A model generated the notes under the pieces. It saw only the letters and a program-made list of their open reading frames with translations, searched no databases and had not been told where the DNA came from. Of a DNA stretch of 64,000 nucleotides, positions 14,978 to 25,436 are shown one piece after another. The DNA comes from Microcoleus vaginatus_C (GTDB lineage: Bacteria > Cyanobacteriota > Cyanobacteriia > Cyanobacteriales > Microcoleaceae). The translations under genes and the position numbers were made by a program. Every line of letters begins with the position of its first letter. The first letter of the stretch is position 1. The stretch is from assembly GCA_040004035.1 (NCBI GenBank), contig JAMPLN010000015.1. One strand, given 5' to 3'.

Positions 14978-15486
14978 TGCGATGCACCTAATGATGAAAA
15001 GATGCTAGCAAGTTCATCACTCTGCATTTGTGATCTAAATCATGCTGGTTTATGATGCACGTCATATTAGATTGTATTATCGATCGCCTAAACCAGCGTT
15101 TTCCAGCCCCGGGTGTCCCATTTTTTCTTGGTGACAAGGCTCAAATATTTAGCTAAATTTTGAAGTTATAAGGATTTGTCTGTCATGTGTGCGATCGACA
15201 TCACAGAATTTGTTACAATATTGTAATCAACTCAGTGATGTGTCCGACCGTACATGATTAAGTCAAAGTTCCAACCAGATGTTCTGCTGTCCGCCCCTCC
15301 ATGCCATTTCAAAGTTTAGGCATCTCCCTATCTAAAAAATCCCTGACTAATTACTGGTATTTTAAAATAGATTCAGTATTAAAAAATACCCCATATATAA
15401 AAACACTTAAGTACCGTACGCCCGATAGTCGCTCGAAATCAAGCAAAATGTTTACCCAAAATTTAGTCATAGATAGAATAAAACCC
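14978..15486. other. Divergent promoter region
   Basis: About 500 nt between the start of the RiPP-like cluster (minus) and the giant kinase gene (plus). The kinase frame is open from an ATG at 15301, but the first 62 residues look unlike the family. A perfect palindrome sits at 15213-15226. No ribosome binding site resembling consensus precedes 15301, 15448 or 15487. Confidence 0.5.
15213..15226. promoter_or_regulatory. 14-bp perfect palindrome TTACAATATTGTAA
   Basis: A perfect inverted repeat without a spacer, in the intergenic region between the divergently read RiPP-like cluster and the kinase gene. Its size and AT-rich symmetry fit the operator of a small dimeric regulator. No regulator gene is adjacent, so its partner is unknown. 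Confidence 0.4.
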
Positions 15487-18400
15487 ATGAATGCAATTCC
15501 CGGTTACAGAATCACAGAAATTGTTCAACTTGGTGTCAAGTCGATTATTTATCGCGGAGTCCGGGAATCGGATAGAGCGTCAGTCATTATTAAAACACTC
15601 AATACCGAGTACCCCACAAGAGAAGAAATTACTCGTTTGAGACATGAATACAAAATTAGCTCGAATCTCCCAGTTGAAGGGATTGTCAAACCCCATAGCT
15701 TAGAAAAATATAACAACAGTTTCGCTCTGATCTTAGAAGATTGTGGCGGTCAATCTCTCAAGCACCATCAAGCGGGTAAAAGCATTAAACTTCCGAAGTT
15801 TTTGCCACTGGCTATTCAACTGGTTCAGACTCTCGGAGAAGTGCATCAAAACCAGATTATTCATAAAGATATAAAACCCTCAAATATTATCATCACACCA
15901 GATTTGGAAAAAGTAAAAATCACTGATTTTAGTATGGCAACGCGCCTATCTAGAGAGATTCACCAAAATAGCAATACCACCGCGCTAGAAGGTACTCTAG
16001 CCTATATATCGCCAGAGCAAACTGGTCGAATGAACCGCGACCTCGACTACCGAACTGACTTTTATTCTCTAGGCATCACGTTTTATGAAATGCTTACAGG
16101 AGAGTTACCCTTTAATTCAACCGACCCCTTAGAATTAATTCACAGCCACATTGCTGTGACGCCAGTTCCTCCCCATCAGTTAAAAAAGGAAGTCCCCCTG
16201 GTAGTTTCATCTATTGTGATGAAACTATTAGCTAAAAATGCCGAAGACCGATATCAAAGTGCCTTTGGAGTAAAATCCGACCTGGAAAATTGTCTAACCC
16301 AGCTACAAACTACTGACAAAATAGTAAATTTTATTCCAGGGACACTTGACAAATCAGGTCAATTTTTGATTCCCCAAAAACTCTACGGTCGCACACAAGA
16401 AGTCGCTGATTTGATGGCATCTTTCGAGCGAGTCAGTTGGGGACAAACGGAGATGGTGTTGGTAAGCGGTTACTCAGGTATCGGTAAAACCTCAGTTGTC
16501 AGTGAAATTAAAAAACCAATTGTACGGCAGCGGGGTTATTTTATTGCTGGCAAATTTGACCAGTTTAAGCGGGATATTCCTTATGCTGCAATAACTCAAG
16601 CGTTTGAGTCATTGATGCAGCAGTTATTCACAAAAAGCTCAGAAGATTTGGGACTTTGGAAAGAAAAGCTTTTGTCAAGGCTGGGTAATAACGGTGCAAT
16701 TATTATTGATGTTGTTCCTTCTCTCGAACTAATCATTGGTTCGCAGCCGGCTGTTCCACAATTGGGGCCGACAGAATCTCAAAATAGCTTTAATCGATTG
16801 TTCAAAGAATTCTTGAAGGTGTTTGCCCAAGCAGAACACCCCTTAGTTCTATTTCTGGATGATTTGCAATGGGCAGATTTAGCTTCCTTAAAATTGATTC
16901 AGGAACTGGTAACAGACTTGGAGAGCCGATATTTTTTACTAATAGGGGCCTATCGAGATAACGAAGTAAATTCGACTCATCCTTTAGTTCAAACTGTAGA
17001 AAAAATTCAAGAGACTGCTGCTGCTGTGCATCACATTATCCTCCCATGTTTAGAGTTGAGCAGCGTCAGTGAGCTAGTTGGGGATACTTTGGGTAATCCA
17101 ACCGAAAACTTAAAGTGTTTGACAGAGTTAATTTTTAATAAAACGGGCGGAAATCCATTTTTTATAACTCAACTGCTCTCAACTATTCACTCAGAACAAC
17201 TGTTAGTTTTTGATTTCACTGTTGGTGCATGGCAGTGGGATATAACGGAAATTGAAGCGGCTGGCATTGCAGATTACAATGTCGTTGAATTAGTTGCTCG
17301 GAATCTTCAACAATTGCCGGAGCCGACGCAGCAAGTATTAAAATTAGCTGCTTGTATGGGCAACCATTTTAATTTAGACAATTTGGCAAGTGTTACGGAA
17401 AAATCCGGCTCGGAAACGGCGGCAGATTTATGGGATGCGCTTCAAGCTGGTTTAATTTTGCCAATGAGCGATGCTTACAAAATCCCCCTGGTTGAGGACA
17501 TCGACTCCGGGTGGCCAGGGCATGGGGATGGAGTTGCGAGTCGCGCTCAATACGCAATATCTTACAGGTTTTTGCACGATCGCGTACAACAAGCCGCCTA
17601 TTCTCTGATCCCTGACTGTGATAAAAAACAAACCCACTTAAAAGTCGGCACCCTGCTACTGCATTCAACTCCAGCATCGGATATAGCAGAAAATATATTT
17701 GATATTGTCAACCAACTCAATATCGGGGTGGAATTCATTACCAATCAAGAAAAGCGAGATGAACTAGCTAACTTTAATCTTATAGCGGGCAAAAAAGCTA
17801 AGAGTTCTGCCGCCTATGAAGCAGCGTTCAAATATTTTAATGTAGGTCGAGAACTTCTACCCGACCGAGCTTGGCATAGTCACTATGATTTAATCATGGA
17901 ACTCCATGCCGAAGCGCTGGAGTCCTCCTATATAAATACCGATTTTGATGGGGCTTTTCAGCTCTCAGAGATTATTATAGCACGCGCCCAAAATTTGCTC
18001 AATAAAATAAAAGTTTACGAGCTAAAAGTTTTTTTCTACTTCAATCAAAATCAATCCCAAACTTCCATAGATATAGCTATCGAAGCTTTAAAAATGCTGG
18101 GAGTCTATATCCCTAAGAAACCAACTAAGTTAAATATTTTTCTAGAGTTGATACGGACAAAACTAGCTTTAAGAAATCATCAGATTGAGGATTTATTAAA
18201 ACTGCCACCAATGACTGACGCTAATAAAATTGTGGCTCTACGGATTTTAACGAATATGAGTCCGGCCGCTTTTGTAGCAGCACCCGAAATATTCCCGCTG
18301 ATCATATTTAAAATGGTTACTCTTTCTCTTAAATACGGGAATGCGCCACTGTCTAGTTTTGGGTATGCAAACTATGGTGTGATCCACTGTGGAGTGTTAG

Positions 18401-21375
18401 GTGATATGGATTCTGGATACCGATACGGTCAAATGGCTCAGGCACTTTTAGAGCGATTCCACACCAAGTTGCGCCACTCTCAAATTTCACTACCTTTTAA
18501 TGCTATGATTCGTCACTGGTCTGAGGGTTGCAGAGCAAGTTGTACAGGTTTAATTGAGGGTATTGAGAGCGGACTAGAAACCGGAGATATCAACAATGCT
18601 TGTTACTGTGCCAGTTTTTACAGCAATTATATATTTTTGAGTGGCGAACCTTTGAACTCCGTGGAGACGAAGCAGAGTCAATATATTCAAATGTTGGTGA
18701 ATTATCAGAATAAATTCATGATGAACCATAGCAGAGTGGGGGCGCAAGTTGTTTTAAATTTACAAGGTAAAACAGCTAATCCTTGCCTGTTAGTTGGCGA
18801 AAGATTTAATGAAGAGATGATGCTCCCAACCTTAAGAGAGAGTAAAAATAACCTGGTAATATTTGTAATATATTTGTCGAAATTATGGCTAAATTATGTA
18901 TTTAAAAATTATGTAGAAGCCGTAGAAAATGCCAGGACAGCCTCAAGTTACTCTGAGGCTGCAATGAGCATGATGTATATTCCGCTCCACAATTTTTACT
19001 ATTCCCTAGCGCTGCTAGCGTTGTATCCCACCCTTACCAAAAATGAACAGAAAAAACATTTAAAACAAGTGACTTCACTGCAAAAAAAAATGAAGCATTG
19101 GGCTGTGAGTTCTCCGGGAAATTATCAGCATAAATATGACTTAGTAGAGGCGGAGAAAGCGCGAGTATTGAGAGAATATGAAAAAGCTGCTCTGTATTAT
19201 GACCGAGCGGTGAAAGGAGCATCGAAGAATGAATACATCCACGAAGAAGCTCTAGCCAATGAACTAGCTGCAGAATTTTATCTAGCTAACGGTCGAAATA
19301 AAGTGGCTCAGACTTATCTGATAGATGCTTACTACGGCTATATTCACTGGGGAGCAACCGCCAAGGTAAAACATTTGGAGTCACAGTATCCGATCTCTTT
19401 AGCCCCTACATCGATGGGAAAAGCCAGCGCCGAGCGAACTATTACTAATACTAATTGTAGCACGAGCAGCAGTCACAGCAGTTTATTAGATTTGACAACG
19501 GTTGTTAAAGCATCTCAAGCGCTAGCTAGTGAAATTGTGTTGGACAAGTTGTTAGAAAAGTTAATGAAAATGGCGATCGAGAATGCTGGTGCCCAAAAAG
19601 GTTTTCTTCTGATGCCCCAGGAAGGAAAATTGCGGATTAAAGCAGCGGCATCCGTGGAGTATTCGGATGTTGCAGTTGAACAATGCCCTAGAGTATCTCC
19701 TGCAGAGGTTTTGCCAATAACGGTGATTAATTATGTTGAAAAAACGCACTTAGATGTAGTTTTAAGTCAGGCTGCTAGAGAAGGTCTATTTACAGACGAC
19801 CCCTATATTAAAAGGCAGCAAGTGAAATCTGCGCTTTGTACTCCTATTCTGAATCAAAGCAAACTCGTAGGTCTCCTTTATCTGGAAAATAATTTAGCTA
19901 CTGAAGCGTTTTCTCCAACTAGGTTGGAGGTTTTGAAAATTCTTTCTTCCCAAGCTGCTATTTCTCTAGAAAATGCGGTACTTGTTGCTAATTTGTCGGA
20001 GGCTAAGGAACAGTTGGAGGATTATTCGCGGACCTTGGAGGTGAGAGTAGAAGAGCGCACGCAGGAATTAAAGACTAAAGAAGCTAAGCTGCAAGAAGCT
20101 CAAAAACTGGCGCACCTCGGCAACTGGGAATTTGATTTGGAGGGGGATAAATTAACTTGGTCTGAGGAAGTATTCCGAATTTTTGGCCTTGACCCTAAAC
20201 TACCAGAACCCACTCTTTTGGAACACAAGAAGCAAATTCATCCAGATGACCTAAAGTTGTGGTTAGAGGCAGTAGAGCAGATTAGTCGGTTAGGAAATCC
20301 TTGCGAGTATGAGATGAGAATTTTGCGCGCTAATGGAGCTGTCAGATATATTTATGTTAAGGCGCAAGCTATTTTGGATGGCGGTAAGGTGATTAAGTTA
20401 TTTGGGACCATACAGGACATTACGGATCGCAAGTTAGCGGAGGATGCTTTGCGACTGTCTGAGGGGCAATTGAGAGAAAAAGCGACACAATTAGAAGTTA
20501 CTTTGTCCGAATTACGCTCGACGCAGACTCAACTAATTCAAACGGAAAAAATGTCTTCTTTGGGGCAGTTAGTGGCGGGGGTTGCTCACGAAATCAATAA
20601 TCCGATTAATTTCATTTATGGCAATGTTCTCCATGCTAACGATTATAGCTCGGATTTGCTGGGATTGATTGAGCTTTATCAGGAGTCTTACCCGAATGCT
20701 AATCCTGACATTGTTGCTAAAACAGAAGATATTGACCTCGCTTTTATTCAAGAAGATTTACCCAAAATTCTCAAATCAATGCAGGTTGGGGTCGATCGCG
20801 TTCGCAATATTGTGCTGTCGCTGCGGAATTTCTCACGCCTCGATGAAGCCGAGATGAAACCAGTGGATATTCACTCCGGGATTGATTCGACTCTGCTAAT
20901 TTTGCAGCACAGGTTGAAAAAGGATGCACTCGGACATGGCGTTGAGGTAGTTAAAGAGTACGGTCAACTGCCGAAGGTAAATTGTTATGCTTCTGGGTTA
21001 AATCAGGTGTTTATGAATATTTTGAGCAATGCAATTGATGCAGTGGAGTTAGCAGTTGGGCGACCGGAGACAACTGCAAAACTAGAAAATCCTTTATCTC
21101 CAATCTTTGAGCGAAAGATTAAGATTCGGACTGAGGTATGCGACAAAAACTTGGTGAGAATTTATATTGCTGATAATGGTCGGGGGATGACGGAGGAAGT
21201 ACGATCGCGAATATTTGACCCTTTCTTTACTACAAAAGCGGTGGGCCAAGGTACCGGTTTAGGGTTGAGTATCAGTTATCAGATTGTAGTAGAGAAACAC
21301 GGCGGGAAGTTAATGTGCTTTTCCGCGCCCGGTGAGGGGGCTGAGTTTGTGATTGAAATTCCCGTGAAGCAGTGA
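15487..21375 (+). CDS. HstK-like hybrid Ser/Thr kinase - AAA ATPase - GAF - PAS - histidine kinase
   Basis: A signalling protein of 1962 residues from ATG 15487 (MNAIPGYRI, the usual family N-terminus; in-frame ATGs at 15301 and 15448 would add 62 or 13 residues). Domains in order: Ser/Thr kinase with HKDIKPSNIII (catalytic loop) and TDFSMATRL (DFG replaced by DFS), GTLAYISPEQ and a kinase C-lobe; AAA/NTPase with P-loop GYSGIGKTS and LFLDDLQWAD; a long helical tetratricopeptide-like region; GAF (about bases 19480-20000); PAS/PAC; and HisKA with the phospho-accepting His in GVAHEINNP plus a HATPase with DNGRGM and GTGLGLSISYQIV. This is the order of Anabaena HstK-type proteins. No receiver domain is attached. 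Its output partner is not evident; response regulators are found at 46.9-50.4 kb. Confidence 0.92.
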   Translation: MNAIPGYRITEIVQLGVKSIIYRGVRESDRASVIIKTLNTEYPTREEITRLRHEYKISSNLPVEGIVKPHSLEKYNNSFALILEDCGGQSLKHHQAGKSIKLPKFLPLAIQLVQTLGEVHQNQIIHKDIKPSNIIITPDLEKVKITDFSMATRLSREIHQNSNTTALEGTLAYISPEQTGRMNRDLDYRTDFYSLGITFYEMLTGELPFNSTDPLELIHSHIAVTPVPPHQLKKEVPLVVSSIVMKLLAKNAEDRYQSAFGVKSDLENCLTQLQTTDKIVNFIPGTLDKSGQFLIPQKLYGRTQEVADLMASFERVSWGQTEMVLVSGYSGIGKTSVVSEIKKPIVRQRGYFIAGKFDQFKRDIPYAAITQAFESLMQQLFTKSSEDLGLWKEKLLSRLGNNGAIIIDVVPSLELIIGSQPAVPQLGPTESQNSFNRLFKEFLKVFAQAEHPLVLFLDDLQWADLASLKLIQELVTDLESRYFLLIGAYRDNEVNSTHPLVQTVEKIQETAAAVHHIILPCLELSSVSELVGDTLGNPTENLKCLTELIFNKTGGNPFFITQLLSTIHSEQLLVFDFTVGAWQWDITEIEAAGIADYNVVELVARNLQQLPEPTQQVLKLAACMGNHFNLDNLASVTEKSGSETAADLWDALQAGLILPMSDAYKIPLVEDIDSGWPGHGDGVASRAQYAISYRFLHDRVQQAAYSLIPDCDKKQTHLKVGTLLLHSTPASDIAENIFDIVNQLNIGVEFITNQEKRDELANFNLIAGKKAKSSAAYEAAFKYFNVGRELLPDRAWHSHYDLIMELHAEALESSYINTDFDGAFQLSEIIIARAQNLLNKIKVYELKVFFYFNQNQSQTSIDIAIEALKMLGVYIPKKPTKLNIFLELIRTKLALRNHQIEDLLKLPPMTDANKIVALRILTNMSPAAFVAAPEIFPLIIFKMVTLSLKYGNAPLSSFGYANYGVIHCGVLGDMDSGYRYGQMAQALLERFHTKLRHSQISLPFNAMIRHWSEGCRASCTGLIEGIESGLETGDINNACYCASFYSNYIFLSGEPLNSVETKQSQYIQMLVNYQNKFMMNHSRVGAQVVLNLQGKTANPCLLVGERFNEEMMLPTLRESKNNLVIFVIYLSKLWLNYVFKNYVEAVENARTASSYSEAAMSMMYIPLHNFYYSLALLALYPTLTKNEQKKHLKQVTSLQKKMKHWAVSSPGNYQHKYDLVEAEKARVLREYEKAALYYDRAVKGASKNEYIHEEALANELAAEFYLANGRNKVAQTYLIDAYYGYIHWGATAKVKHLESQYPISLAPTSMGKASAERTITNTNCSTSSSHSSLLDLTTVVKASQALASEIVLDKLLEKLMKMAIENAGAQKGFLLMPQEGKLRIKAAASVEYSDVAVEQCPRVSPAEVLPITVINYVEKTHLDVVLSQAAREGLFTDDPYIKRQQVKSALCTPILNQSKLVGLLYLENNLATEAFSPTRLEVLKILSSQAAISLENAVLVANLSEAKEQLEDYSRTLEVRVEERTQELKTKEAKLQEAQKLAHLGNWEFDLEGDKLTWSEEVFRIFGLDPKLPEPTLLEHKKQIHPDDLKLWLEAVEQISRLGNPCEYEMRILRANGAVRYIYVKAQAILDGGKVIKLFGTIQDITDRKLAEDALRLSEGQLREKATQLEVTLSELRSTQTQLIQTEKMSSLGQLVAGVAHEINNPINFIYGNVLHANDYSSDLLGLIELYQESYPNANPDIVAKTEDIDLAFIQEDLPKILKSMQVGVDRVRNIVLSLRNFSRLDEAEMKPVDIHSGIDSTLLILQHRLKKDALGHGVEVVKEYGQLPKVNCYASGLNQVFMNILSNAIDAVELAVGRPETTAKLENPLSPIFERKIKIRTEVCDKNLVRIYIADNGRGMTEEVRSRIFDPFFTTKAVGQGTGLGLSISYQIVVEKHGGKLMCFSAPGEGAEFVIEIPVKQ

Positions 21376-21496
21376 AGTTTTTTTTATAAGATTTTTTTAA
21401 CCGCAGATGAACGCCGATGAACGTAGCTCCAATTCTATCTGCGTTCATCTGTATTTCTCGGCTGATATCTGCGGTTAAAACTTCTCAATCTAAATA

Positions 21497-22702
21497 TTAA
21501 ACATCGCGTTCTGTTCGCACCCATTTGGTTTGCCGTTTCAGGAGAAAACCTAGATACAAAGGGATTTTCCAAAGGATGTAAAAAGGTACAGATAAAAGAG
21601 TTGAGCCAGAAATATTGGCACGGCCGAATTTTGCCCAAGCGCCGACAATTGAAAGTAAAATCAGCAATCCTTGTACTGCTAACAAGACGGCTGGAATTGG
21701 GGATGTTCCCAAAATTGCTGCTAGTAAGGAGGCGGCAAAAGCAGCTAGCCAGATAGCGACTAAAAGCGATAGGGGAGGTACGGATAAGTCGAGGGCGATC
21801 GCCAATAAGTCAAAACGTTTTTGCTCCACTGAAGCTGCTGTCAGGCGGGGAGTTTGAGTTAACAATGTCTGTATGTGACCGTGTTCCCATCTGGTTCTTT
21901 GACTTTTAGCTGCTTGCTGCTGCTGTGGCAAACACCCGGTGACGTTGGCTTCGGGGCAGAATACTGTTGGGTGTCCGGCGATCGCCAAATCCAAACTCAT
22001 CTGCATATCTTCAACAATATTGCTGCTAGCTAGGGAAACCGCTCGAATTATCGACCAGGGAAAAGCCATGCCAGTACCTGTTAGTAATGATGGGAATCCT
22101 AACTTTTTTAATCCACTGGGACGGACTAAGTTTTTCACAAGAAAGGCTAAAGCAGAAATGGAATCTTTCGGAGTAGGATTTGGTGGCTGTTCCATGAGAT
22201 AAGTTGCTTGCACTGGTCTTTGTTCAGCAACTGCAACCCTGGCTAATTTTTCTATAGAGTCTGGCTGACAGATGCAGTCTGCGTCAACCATGATGACTAC
22301 TTCGGGGGGGTCGGATTCGATCGACTGCAAGCCAAAATCCAGTGCGTATCCTTTGCCCTTGCGTTGTGTGTCTTGGCGCTCGATCGCACTTGCACCGCAG
22401 TTCCGGGCGATTTCTGCCGTGGCGTCCGTGCAGTTGTCAGCAATCACTAACAGGCGGTCTTGAGGTGTTAGCTGTGGCAATATGGTGGAGATGGTGGCGG
22501 CAATTCCTGCTGCTTCGTTGTAAGCGGGAATTAAAACTGCTACTTTGGGGCGGGGCGCTTTGGTTTCCGCTGTGGGGTCGAAGCCGGAGAAGAAAGCTGC
22601 ACTGCATTCTAGAAATAGAACTGCAACGGGAATTAGAAGGATCAGGGCGATCGCCAATAGCACAACATCAATCAATAAGAACAGTAGCTGATTAATTTCC
22701 AC
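21497..22702 (-). CDS. Family 2 glycosyltransferase, membrane-bound
   Basis: A 401-residue processive-type GT2. An N-terminal membrane helix (residues about 5-35) precedes the GT-A domain: VAVLIPAYNEAAGIAATI, the metal-binding D-x-D region VIMVDADCICQPD, the acceptor-site TGTGMAFPW, an acidic catalytic region VEDMQMSLDLA, and the Q-x-x-R-W motif as QRTRW. Two or three helices close the C-terminus. It probably polymerises or transfers sugars for an exopolysaccharide or glycolipid; donor and acceptor are unknown. It is convergent with the kinase gene, and a Gly/Arg-poor gap of 121 nt separates them. Confidence 0.88.
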   Translation of the reverse strand: MEINQLLFLLIDVVLLAIALILLIPVAVLFLECSAAFFSGFDPTAETKAPRPKVAVLIPAYNEAAGIAATISTILPQLTPQDRLLVIADNCTDATAEIARNCGASAIERQDTQRKGKGYALDFGLQSIESDPPEVVIMVDADCICQPDSIEKLARVAVAEQRPVQATYLMEQPPNPTPKDSISALAFLVKNLVRPSGLKKLGFPSLLTGTGMAFPWSIIRAVSLASSNIVEDMQMSLDLAIAGHPTVFCPEANVTGCLPQQQQAAKSQRTRWEHGHIQTLLTQTPRLTAASVEQKRFDLLAIALDLSVPPLSLLVAIWLAAFAASLLAAILGTSPIPAVLLAVQGLLILLSIVGAWAKFGRANISGSTLLSVPFYILWKIPLYLGFLLKRQTKWVRTERDV

Positions 22703-23234
22703 AATTCTAGTACCTTAATTTAATTTTATTGTTTGCGTTCATTGAGTTTATTTAATCTAATTGCACCTTTGTTAACTCACAGCGCCACTCTATCTCAATT
22801 ATTATTATATCATGCCCGCAAAAAATCACCAGTTTCACCTTTTTTGTGAGGACTTAACTCCTCCTAAAACTACTAGGACGATCGTCCTCACTACAAATTA
22901 ATTTGATGGTGGTTGTTCGAGCCGACATAATATTATATCATGTCGCTTCTGACAATGTTAAGTCTATCAATTTAATTAAATTTAAAACAAGCCCACATTG
23001 GAGAAACCTGGTTTCTAAAAGAAACCAGGTTTCGGGGTGTTCTGTTTTTAATCAACTAAACACTTAGCCGATGTTTAACATCTAATCCGGTTCCATCGGA
23101 ATAATAAAATCGAGTGAACAGTCAACCGTCAACAGTCAACAATCATTTCGCTCGTGCAACCGGAATTGATATAACTCATCTCCTGTGGGTGGGCAGTCAC
23201 CCAGCAATCTCCAAACTCAAAACTTATGTTCAAG
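22703..23234. other. Intergenic region with repeats
   Basis: This 532-nt stretch contains two ATTATATCATG-type direct repeats (near 22803 and 22930), an AGGACGATCGTCCT palindrome near 22871 and a hairpin at 23003-23033. It holds no supported gene. Confidence 0.6.
23003..23033. repeat. Hairpin repeat GAAACCTGGTTTC
   Basis: Perfect 13-bp arms (23003-23015 and 23021-23033) with a 5-nt loop. A variant with CCCC instead of CCTG forms the hairpin at 54251-54285, so this is a dispersed structured repeat that can also act as a terminator. Confidence 0.7.
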
Positions 23235-24866
23235 CTACGCTGCATCGGGGATAGCAACAGGTTCAGATTTTTTGCTGGTGAACTGTGCGGGGGGTGCAAA
23301 TTCTCTTAGATATCTCGACAGCGATCGCAAATATCCCACTTCTGCTTGAATCAACTCCAGGGTAGAAAGACTCTCAACTAAGTCATCAAACTCATCTGCC
23401 GTAACTCCAGCGCTGTGCAAGACTTCTTGGTTAAGCCGCCCGCAGATTCCTTGCAGGAGGAGTTGGATAATCTCGCTATAGTCAGTGATTTCCGTTCCGT
23501 AACCTTGCAATTTCTTGGGATTGATTCCCCATTGCAAAATCTTCAACAACTCTTCAGGGGCACTCCACGCAAAAGAGGAAGCAATCACTTCTTTTTCCGC
23601 TGCGACAAGAGCGTGCTTGATTTGCACTTCGGGGAAATCTGGATCGATGATTAAGCTTTCCAGCTTCGACACTTGTTTATCTAACACAGGCAAAGAAAAA
23701 GGAGCTAATTCTACACTCACCATGTCGCCAGTATCGTTAATACTTCTAAAAGGATCTTCCAACACATTAATTAGGAGATGAATGTCTGTAGGTTTTTTCC
23801 AGTCAAACTGTCCAAGAAAAAACGGTTCTTCGTATCCCGGCAAAAGTCCTTGAAAATAAATCGGCAGATTTTTGCCTGATTCAAGAATTTTATAAAGAGC
23901 TACTTCCAAGGTTTCTGTTGGCCAACCGAGATTACTCACGGCAACAAATTTCAGTTTTCCGGGAACGGACACAATCAGAGAATTCAGCAATAAATGTACG
24001 GCTTCAATAAGATTTTGAGCAGTTACGTAGCGGTGGGGAGCGTGAACGTTGACAGTTTTACCTTGCTCTACTTTTTTGGACATTTGCTCGCAGAACAAGC
24101 TATTTTCCAACATATGAGTAAAGCGAACCATCCCGTAAGTCACATCTCCTTCTTGAGCTGCTTTGGCAAATTGCCATTCGGCAAACTTCTTCGAGGCTGC
24201 GTAAACTTCGGTTGTAAAATATCGAGATGTTTTGCCTGTGGAAGAAAAGATGCAGTGTTCTACGCCGTATTCTTCGCAGAGTTGGATGACGTGTTTACAT
24301 CCTAACAGGCTGGTTGTAACTGTTTCTCGGATTTTGATTTCAGCTAGTCCGGGTTGGCGCTGGGCTGCTAGGTGAAAAACAATTTCTGGTTTTTCTACCT
24401 CAAATATGTGTCTGAGCGCGTCGAGGTTGCGAATGTCAACGGCATAGAAAGTTACAGCACCTTCTTTGGTAAAAAGCGGGAGATTTTCTTCGGGGTTGTG
24501 ACATCGGGCGTTGTCTGCGGAAATGATTTTAGTTGCGCCTAATTCGAGGAGTTTTGCGATCAAGAAACGACCGACACATCCTTCTCCTCCGGTGATGAAG
24601 ATGGTTTTTCCTTTGATTTGGCTGCTGACTGCGGATGCGTATAGGTGAATAGTGCGACCGCGCACGTCGCTAAAAGGTTCGCTTTCTAATTGTCCGTCGG
24701 CTTGATAGGCTGCGATTAGCTGTGCGGTGAGAGTTTGGAGAGCCGCGAGGATTTCAGGATCTTGGGGTTCCGGGGAACCGGGCGGAACTAGCTGCTGGAT
24801 GCGCTCAATTATTTCCGCTTTGCTGGCACCTTCAAACAGTTCTCTTTGGTTATATGCACTCTTCAC
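23235..24866 (-). CDS. SDR-type nucleotide-sugar dehydratase/epimerase-like protein
   Basis: A 543-residue protein with an extended short-chain dehydrogenase core. A helical N-terminal extension (about 85 residues) precedes the NAD-binding motif FITGGEGCVG (residues 90-99); IVFHLAAQRQPG follows, then the catalytic Ser-Ser-Thr (about 208-210) and Tyr222-x3-Lys226 (VYAASK). This resembles the polysaccharide biosynthesis CapD/FlaA1-like group. About 200 residues at the C-terminus form an extra domain without a recognised motif. It is transcribed in the same direction as the GT2 gene downstream, which supports a role in surface-sugar synthesis (inference). Confidence 0.75.
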   Translation of the reverse strand: MKSAYNQRELFEGASKAEIIERIQQLVPPGSPEPQDPEILAALQTLTAQLIAAYQADGQLESEPFSDVRGRTIHLYASAVSSQIKGKTIFITGGEGCVGRFLIAKLLELGATKIISADNARCHNPEENLPLFTKEGAVTFYAVDIRNLDALRHIFEVEKPEIVFHLAAQRQPGLAEIKIRETVTTSLLGCKHVIQLCEEYGVEHCIFSSTGKTSRYFTTEVYAASKKFAEWQFAKAAQEGDVTYGMVRFTHMLENSLFCEQMSKKVEQGKTVNVHAPHRYVTAQNLIEAVHLLLNSLIVSVPGKLKFVAVSNLGWPTETLEVALYKILESGKNLPIYFQGLLPGYEEPFFLGQFDWKKPTDIHLLINVLEDPFRSINDTGDMVSVELAPFSLPVLDKQVSKLESLIIDPDFPEVQIKHALVAAEKEVIASSFAWSAPEELLKILQWGINPKKLQGYGTEITDYSEIIQLLLQGICGRLNQEVLHSAGVTADEFDDLVESLSTLELIQAEVGYLRSLSRYLREFAPPAQFTSKKSEPVAIPDAA

Positions 24867-25436
24867 TTTTTTTGCTCCTTTAAATTCTAGAAATACCGTT
24901 GCTGATAAGCGCGTTGTTAAACAAATTTTCGAGGGACAGAATCTTTAAAAGTCTGCTTGGTTTTAGGATTTTTTCGACGGAAAGCTACTTAATTGGAAAA
25001 ACACGGCATCGGCTCTGCTTGTAGTTTTATTAAGCGCTTTTGTAACCTGCTTACTTCTGCGATCGGCAAATATCGGCAAAGTCGGAATGTTCTCTGTCCA
25101 AAATTTGTCACTACAACTATATACTTAAATGGCTGAGTGTTGGCAATACTCCGAACATATCTTTACTATTTCTTTGCAATAACCTACGAGTTTTCACGCA
25201 ATTTTAAAGTTTATGTAAAGTAGGCTCTACGTTTAAAAAACTTAACAATACACTCGACATTATTGATTATAGCATTTTACTTTTTAATTAAAATGTATTT
25301 TTGGTTACTAAATATAGTTTAATTTTAAGTAAAAATACGCACAAAAGCCTTAATCAAATATTTCCGCCTGCTAAAAATCTTGTTACTTGATGGGTGGGGT
25401 AGTCCTGCAGTGCCTACCCCTGTATGTGTGCTGCTA
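24867..25436. other. AT-rich intergenic region
   Basis: 570 nt between the pilT-like gene and the SDR gene, both on the minus strand. The region 25195-25350 is very AT-rich and could hold the promoter of the SDR gene. I see no gene, RNA gene or strong inverted repeat. Confidence 0.5.
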
